Position numbers and translations under genes: made by a program. Source: Chrysochromulina parva (Eukaryota; Haptophyta; Prymnesiales; Chrysochromulinaceae). From it: a stretch of 15,505 bases of DNA. The stretch is from contig PJAB01001305.1 of NCBI GenBank assembly GCA_002887195.1, positions 1 to 15,505 of the forward strand, in the 5' to 3' direction. Positions within the stretch are counted from its first letter, which is position 1. Each line of letters starts with the position of its first letter. Below, in pieces: positions 12,434-15,505 of the stretch. The notes under the pieces are model-generated. The model searched no databases and was not told the origin of the DNA. It was given only the letters and a program-made list of their open reading frames with translations.

Positions 12434-14963
12434 ATGGCCGGGTGCCCGATCACGGACGACCCGCGTTCCTCGTGCTGCCGGCGACACCCTCGAGCTTGCA
12501 GAGTGTCGGCGCATGCGGCACCTTCGCATGCCGCGCAGCGGCCGTCGAGCAGCCTGGACTTTTCTGCTCACGCAGTCCGCGAGTTCCAGCCCGCGAGGCG
12601 TGCGCAGCCAAGTGTGTGCGTGGTGACGGTCATGACGGCCAACCTGCTCGGCGGCTGGGGCGGCCACGCCGTGGAGCAAACGCTGAATTGGGCGTTGGCG
12701 CACGGGTACACGTATGCGCTCTTCACGGAGCGATTAGTGCCGGAGACGATCCCGGCCGTGTGGTCCAACCCGCTCGCGGTGCATGTGATGCTCGAGCGCG
12801 GCGAGGACGCGTGCGCCGTCGTCTTCTACCTGGACGGCGACGCGGTTGTGAACAATGTGAGCTCGTCACTCGAGTGTACCATCGAGCGGCTGCTCCCGCT
12901 CGACGGCCCGACGTTCGTCTTCCCTTGCCACTCGCCCTTTGCCGAGGCGGACGGCGCGACGTGCCACGTGGGCGGTCAGTGCCGATGCGGGCGCGCGGCC
13001 GCAGGCTGCTCGGCGCGTGCGCTGGAGCGCATGGCGCATCGCAAGGTGACGGGTGCCAAGCATGTACCCTGGTGCCTCATCAACAGCGGCGCCTACCTCG
13101 TGCGCAACACGGCGCGTGCGCGGGCACGTGTGAAATGGTGGGCGGAGCGCGACGGGTGTGAGGTGGGCACCCGTGGTCGCGGCGCGCCCGAGCAAGCGTG
13201 TGCGCAGCGCATGAAGGCACTCTGGCCGGCGGAAGTGGACGTGGTCTCTGCCCGCCTCTTCAACACGCCCGCGTGGTTCGATGCTGAGCGTGTCGGACGA
13301 TCGACTGACCCGATCGCAGAGTACGAGGCCATGCGTCTCACCGCTTCGTCGCCCGAGGAGCTGCGCTGCTTTGGGGACCCGCGCCACTTGGTGTGCCATC
13401 TGTGGAATGCGCTGCGCCGCCGGCCGCCGCAGGTGCTCGCGATGCGTCAAGTCGCCTTCACGGCCGCGCTCGCCGCCCGCAGGCCGCAGCTGCGACAACT
13501 GCTCAGCGACAGAGGGGAGCGTTACGTCGCGGTGTCGACCGCTAGCAGCGTCGCCGGCAGCGTCGCCGGCAGCGTCGCCGGCAGCATCGCTGGCGGCAGC
13601 GCCGGCGATGCGGTGGGGTGGGCTCTCAATGCCTCGGCTCCACTGATGGATGATGTCATCAATGGTCATCAGGGGTCATCAGGGGTCATCAATGCCTCGG
13701 CTCCACTGATGGGGGCTCCACTGAGGGGTTCACGTCGCGGCGGCGATGGCGACGCCGGTAGCGGTAGTGGCAGCCGGAGCAGTCGGAGCAGCAGCAGTTC
13801 CAGCCGTGTCGAGAGCAGTGGGATCGGCGGTTACAGCGGTTCCAGCGGTTACAACCGTGTCGAGAGCGGTGGAATCGGCGGCAGCCTCGTCTCAGTGAAG
13901 CCTCGTCTGCCGCTGGTGCTCGGCGTGCATGAGAGCCTACCCGCGAGGGCGGGGTTGCTCGAGTTCCTGTCCGCGCTCCGGTCGGTCCTCCCCCCGAGCG
14001 CGGCCGACGTAGTCATCGTCTCCGAGCGCAGCCGCGTCGGCGAGGGCGTGGAAGCGGCCTGCGCCCAACACGGCGCGACCCTCTACCGGTACGCGCTCCG
14101 CGAGTACACTTGGGTTCGTAACGGCTCCGGCGTGCCGCGCCGTTCCAAGCGCTGGAACGACCGGCTTCGCAAGGCGATCAAGTTTGCAGTCGCGCGGGAC
14201 GTATTGCGGGAGCGGCTAAGCGGCGGCGGCGGCGGCGGCGGTGGTGGTAGTGGTCTCGCGTTGCTGGCCGACGTGAGTGATGTGAGCTTCCAAGCCTCCT
14301 CCATCGTGGGCACCCCCCCTTGATTGCCATTGATTGACATTGATTGCGACTGATTGCCTCCCTCATCAGGTGAGCTTCCAAGCCTCTCCATTCGAGCCGC
14401 CGCCGCCCGCCGAGCAGCTCTACGTGGGTGCCGAGGCGAACAGGTATGGCGAGCTGGCCAACCCCTCGAGTGTGGGCGGCGACGAGATGCTTCGCTCGGA
14501 CGGGCGCGATCCGCGCACCTTTACCGGTCGGACGGTCCTCAACTCGGGCCTCATCCTCGGGCAGTTGCCGACGCTGCTGGCCTATCTCGACTGGCTGCTC
14601 GCCTCGGCAGGCCCGTGGTGCGATCAGGGACGACTCAACGCCTTTGCGCTGGCCTTTCCCGAGCGGGTCGCTGCGCCGCCGCTCGGCGCGTCGCGGTTCC
14701 TCACGTTTGATCGCTTCGACCTCGGCCGCCTCCGGGTCGACAGGCGCGGGTTGGTGTATAACTGCCACGGGCAGCTCTATGCGGTCCTTCATCGGCTCGA
14801 TGCATGCTTGGGGCACTCGTGCGCCGCCGTGGGCGCCGTGCGCCGTCGGCGGGAGCAGCAGTCGCAGCCGTGGAGCGTGGAGAGTGCCGGCTTCGTCAAC
14901 GACGTGCCTGGCTGCCCTCGTGTGAGACGCCACCCTTCGGGACGGCAGTCCGGGCACGCGTGA
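12434..14963 (+). CDS. Two-domain glycosyltransferase fusion (GT34-like plus a second DxD-type transferase domain)
   Basis: Exons 12434-14281 and 14370-14963 give 813 residues. Domain 1 (about 58-330) resembles the GT34/GMA12-MNN10 fold: CVVTVMTAN strand, NWALAHGY, VVFYLDGDAVVNN with a DxD metal/sugar-nucleotide site (Asp134-Asp136), VPWCLINSGAYLVRN (the NSGxFLxRN helix start), and a late DPRHLVCHLWNA. Residues about 365-486 are a low-complexity Ser/Gly/Ala linker made of minisatellites. Domain 2 (about 490-780) resembles another NDP-sugar transferase family common in algae and bacteria: LALLADVSDVSFQASPF (DxxD), LNSGLILGQ, WCDQGRLNAFA, LTFDRFD, YNCHGQLYAVLHRLD. The probable site of action is the Golgi, by analogy; no signal anchor is seen with this start, and the first about 55 residues are not domain-like, so the true N-terminus is uncertain. 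The last about 45 residues (RRREQQSQPW onward) are also of low confidence. Confidence 0.78.
13547..13594 (+). repeat. 12-bp minisatellite (4 copies) in linker
   Basis: agcgtcgccggc three times exactly (13547-13582), then a variant copy (agcatcgctggc, 13583-13594). It encodes Ser-Val-Ala-Gly units in the linker of the glycosyltransferase fusion. Confidence 0.9.
13626..13712 (+). repeat. 24-bp direct repeat with GGTCATCA units between copies
   Basis: An exact 24-base segment recurs at 13626-13649 and 13689-13712 (63-base spacing, 21 codons), each encoding NASAPLM. Between them ggtcatcaggg-type decamers repeat. All are in frame in the linker of the glycosyltransferase fusion. Confidence 0.88.
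14282..14369 (+). other. Intron (GT-AG, 88 nt, phase 0) with 5' end duplicating the next exon's start
   Basis: Donor GAT|gtgagc and acceptor ctcatcag|GTG join ADVSD to VSFQASPF, which is needed to continue domain 2. The first 17 intron bases (gtgagcttccaagcctc) are identical to the first 17 bases of the downstream exon, and the similarity continues for a few more bases with small gaps. The rest of the intron contains a 10-base minisatellite. Read through unspliced, the frame stops at 14321-14323 after SSIVGTPP. Confidence 0.85.
14320..14359 (+). repeat. 10-bp tandem repeat inside intron (4 copies)
   Basis: Four units with the core TGATTG at exactly 10-base spacing: tgattgccat, tgattgacat, tgattgcgac, tgattgcctc (14321-14360). 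They lie 10 to 50 bases before the acceptor, where the branch point is expected. Confidence 0.9.
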
Positions 14964-15183
14964 CCTCAGGCACTGACCACCTAAAGACCAACAGGCAACA
15001 GTTTCGGAGGAACCATCACGCATCAGTCGCGCTCGCGCGACGCGAGTGACCTTGACTTCTTCTTCTCTGTGGTTGTTATTGTGTCGCGCCCTCCCACACC
15101 ACGCACGAACCCTCGCTCAGGAGAGAGCACGAGCTCACTTTCAAACTCAGCTCCGTCGATCACGAAAAGTTGGTTTCGTCACC
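14964..15183. other. Intergenic region downstream of the glycosyltransferase fusion
   Basis: 220 bases with no supported gene. It is AT-richer than the coding parts, with a T-rich ttcttcttctctgtggttgttatt run near 15057-15080. It should contain the 3' UTR of the upstream gene and, if the right-edge gene is real, its promoter. Confidence 0.4.
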
Positions 15184-15505
15184 ATGTTTTTCCGCCCCTC
15201 CGAAGGGGATCGGCCTTTTGTGCCTCCGCTGGCGACAATTACTGAGAGCGTCGTGAGCGCTGAGCCTGCACGCCGTGCAGGTACCTGTGTCTCGCTGCCT
15301 ACACTCGCTGCCTGCCTGTAGCCTCGCGCGAGCGCAACGTGCGATGGCTGCGCTTGCACCAGCAGGCACTGCGAGCTCAGGAATCTCTCGCTCTCAGGCG
15401 CAGGGGAGCATGCAAGCCTCGCCAGAGCACGCCAGCGCCGTGCGCCAACCACGACAGCCGCCGCAAGTGTCTGTGAAGGCCAATGCACGCACGCGTGCTG
15501 CCGAT
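15184..15505 (+). CDS. Possible 5' end of a gene cut by the window edge
   Basis: An ATG in good context (tcaccATG) at 15184 opens a frame of 32 codons (MFFRPSEGDRPFVPPLATIT...) up to cag|gtacct at 15281. A 41-base intron ending ctgtag at 15321 would join in phase to a second exon reading SRERNVRWLRLHQQALRAQE, a credible charged helix, which stays open to a stop at 15474-15476. An alternative reading in another frame starts at ATG 15344 and stays open to the window edge (54 codons, MAALAPAGTASSGISR...). The two readings exclude each other over the last 160 bases. The intron would be very short and its donor is weak, so both are tentative. Confidence 0.3.

Noticed and set aside
11755..13161. 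468-codon plus-strand frame
   Set aside because: Spans the end of the SHIPPO gene and the start of the glycosyltransferase gene in the wrong frame; Arg/Ser-rich start and no domain.
12866..13669. 267-codon minus-strand frame
   Set aside because: Antisense to domain 1 of the glycosyltransferase fusion; AGDAAGDAAGDAA is the reverse of the SVAG minisatellite.
14178..15023. 281-codon minus-strand frame
   Set aside because: Antisense to domain 2 of the glycosyltransferase fusion; the plus-strand frame has the recognisable motifs.

Overview
The window looks like nuclear DNA from a GC-rich, flagellated unicellular alga. A haptophyte is my best guess, by inference only. The reasons are: coding is GC-rich with strong third-position bias; genes lie on both strands without operon logic; at least two genes need GT-AG spliceosomal introns (4353-4572 and 14282-14369) to restore conserved domains; genes are short and mostly intron-poor; proteins are rich in Ala, Pro and low-complexity runs; and a sperm-tail PG-rich (SHIPPO) protein implies a 9+2 flagellum. 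Nothing looks bacterial, viral or organellar.

Layout from left to right. 1-679: no gene seen, degenerate short repeats at the edge. 680-2014 (-): RelA/SpoT-like protein with an N-terminal membrane anchor and a C-terminal TPR-like stretch. 2243-3283 (+): unrecognised, flagellar-looking protein. 3390-4794 (+, one intron): predicted secretory type I membrane protein with a lytic polysaccharide monooxygenase (LPMO)-like ectodomain, one transmembrane helix, and a cytosolic tail with two WW domains and polyproline. 4795-5655: no convincing gene. 5656-6309 (-): acidic/proline-rich protein with two SH3/Tudor-like repeats. 6310-7050: non-coding with a (TC)n microsatellite. 7051-7848 (-): charged helix plus a tail full of Ser-Pro-Arg motifs. 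7849-8290: divergent promoter region with a TGACT pentamer array. 8291-9124 (+): unrecognised membrane-anchored protein. 9125-9872: non-coding. 9873-12068 (+): SHIPPO-repeat protein with about 225-residue super-repeats. 12434-14963 (+, one intron): fusion of two unlike glycosyltransferase-type domains. 14964-15505: possible beginning of another gene.

The genes do not form a pathway. Two (2243-3283 and 9873-12068) suggest axoneme or microtubule roles. Two (3390-4794 and 12434-14963) suggest cell-surface polysaccharide biology: one binding or cleaving glycans at the surface and linked to cytosolic signalling or scaffolding, the other building glycans. The most notable items are the LPMO-like/TM/WW architecture and the 88-nt intron whose first bases duplicate the first bases of the following exon, which suggests recent intron gain by local duplication.

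Several of the longest open frames begin at GTG or TTG. I moved those gene starts to the first plausible ATG (6309, 7848, 8291, 9873, 12434). All functional calls rest on motif recognition by eye; no database search was run.
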